Shown: in pieces, positions 63,623 through 64,000 of the stretch
Numbering within the stretch: position 1 is the stretch's first letter
Layout of the letters: each line of letters begins with the position of its first letter
DNA from: Asterella californica
Lineage: Eukaryota; Streptophyta; Marchantiopsida; Marchantiales; Aytoniaceae
DNA length: 64,000 bases
Direction of reading: 5' to 3'
NCBI GenBank assembly: GCA_036924285.1
Contig: JAYKYS010000007.1
Coordinates: forward strand, 13,082,001 to 13,146,000
Position numbers and translations under genes: made by a program
Notes under the pieces: generated by a model
The model's database searches: none
The model's input: only the letters and a program-made list of their open reading frames with translations
What the model was told of the DNA's origin: nothing

Positions 63623-64000
63623 AAAGGGTTTGAGGAGAGTTGAAAGAAGGTGCAACAAGAGTTGTAGAGAAAGGAGGAGAGAAAAGTTATTAGAGGAGAG
63701 AAATTTGTGAGTTTAGAAATTCTGCTCTCTGGAAAATTTGTACAGTCGCTGTCAACTTTTCTGTGAATTTTATTTTCCTGTGAAACTTTCCAGTGTTTTA
63801 GATTGGCTGATAACCTATCTAAGACAAAAGAAATCATAGGAAAAGGTGGTCTAGAGAGGGAGCAATGATTTTTCAAAATTGAGGGGGTCTATTCGTGAGA
63901 GTTGAGGAATTCTGTTCTCTGGAAAAAGTTTACAGTCAGTGTCAGATTTTCTGTGAATTTTATTTTCCTGAGAAACTTTCTAGTGTTTTAGAGTGGCTGA
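63623..64000 (+). repeat. Gypsy E leader with a 190-bp-spaced direct repeat, running off the window
   Basis: 63719-63810 and 63909-64000 are about 88% alike (ATTCTGCTCTCTGGAAAA; TCTGTGAATTTTATTTTCCT; AGTGTTTTAGAGTGGCTGA). The second copy reaches the last base. The sequence between the repeats is purine-rich. No gene is visible. Confidence 0.65.

Overview
The window reads as nuclear DNA of a streptophyte green alga, most like a charophyte such as Chara; that placement is an inference from protein and repeat style, not a database match. One host gene is clear: a plant SF2/ASF-type SR splicing factor (SR34 group) with at least 13 short exons spread over about 17 kb (9956-26987, + strand). Its introns hold several families of degenerate short repeats and one near-perfect hairpin. 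Nearly everything else is transposable elements, mostly decayed and nested.

Layout. 1-4692: two overlapping LINE copies (ORF1, APE endonuclease, reverse transcriptase, C-terminal zinc knuckle, ATTC tail) abutting a gypsy integrase remnant at 4693-5215. 5216-9955: AT-rich intergenic DNA with a 0.96-kb fragment of repeat C. 9956-26987: the SR gene. 26988-31507: intergenic, sharing intron-type repeats. 31508-35650: a TRIM-like copy, minus-strand exon-like pieces, a tRNA-derived SINE and an AT-rich tandem array. 35655-36690: a minus-strand fragment of gypsy family F. 36691-52795: gypsy A, whose integrase is split by repeat C (about 2.0 kb), itself split by a young, nearly intact gypsy B (LTRs of 1373 bp each), followed by an A-type LTR and a gag-pro. 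52796-56358: gypsy D, with a 5' LTR interrupted by an inverted copy of the same LTR. 56359-57423: minus-strand LTR and 3' end of gypsy E. 57424-61543: minus-strand gypsy F, whose integrase ends in a PHD finger. 61560-62085: fragment of a B-type LTR. 62085-62490: piece of a C5-cytosine DNA methyltransferase. 62491-64000: 5' LTR, primer-binding site and leader of a plus-strand gypsy E.

Most interesting points: a PHD-finger histone reader fused to a Ty3-type integrase, close to a retroelement-associated DNA methyltransferase fragment on the same strand; a canonical -1 slippery heptamer in the right phase between gag-pro and pol of gypsy B; a three-level nest whose split integrase rejoins in frame after removing an insertion flanked by ACGC; a near-perfect 41-bp hairpin in SR intron 4; and TAG stops that repeatedly sit where CAG is expected in decayed elements.

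All boundaries were read by eye; no search or alignment program was run.
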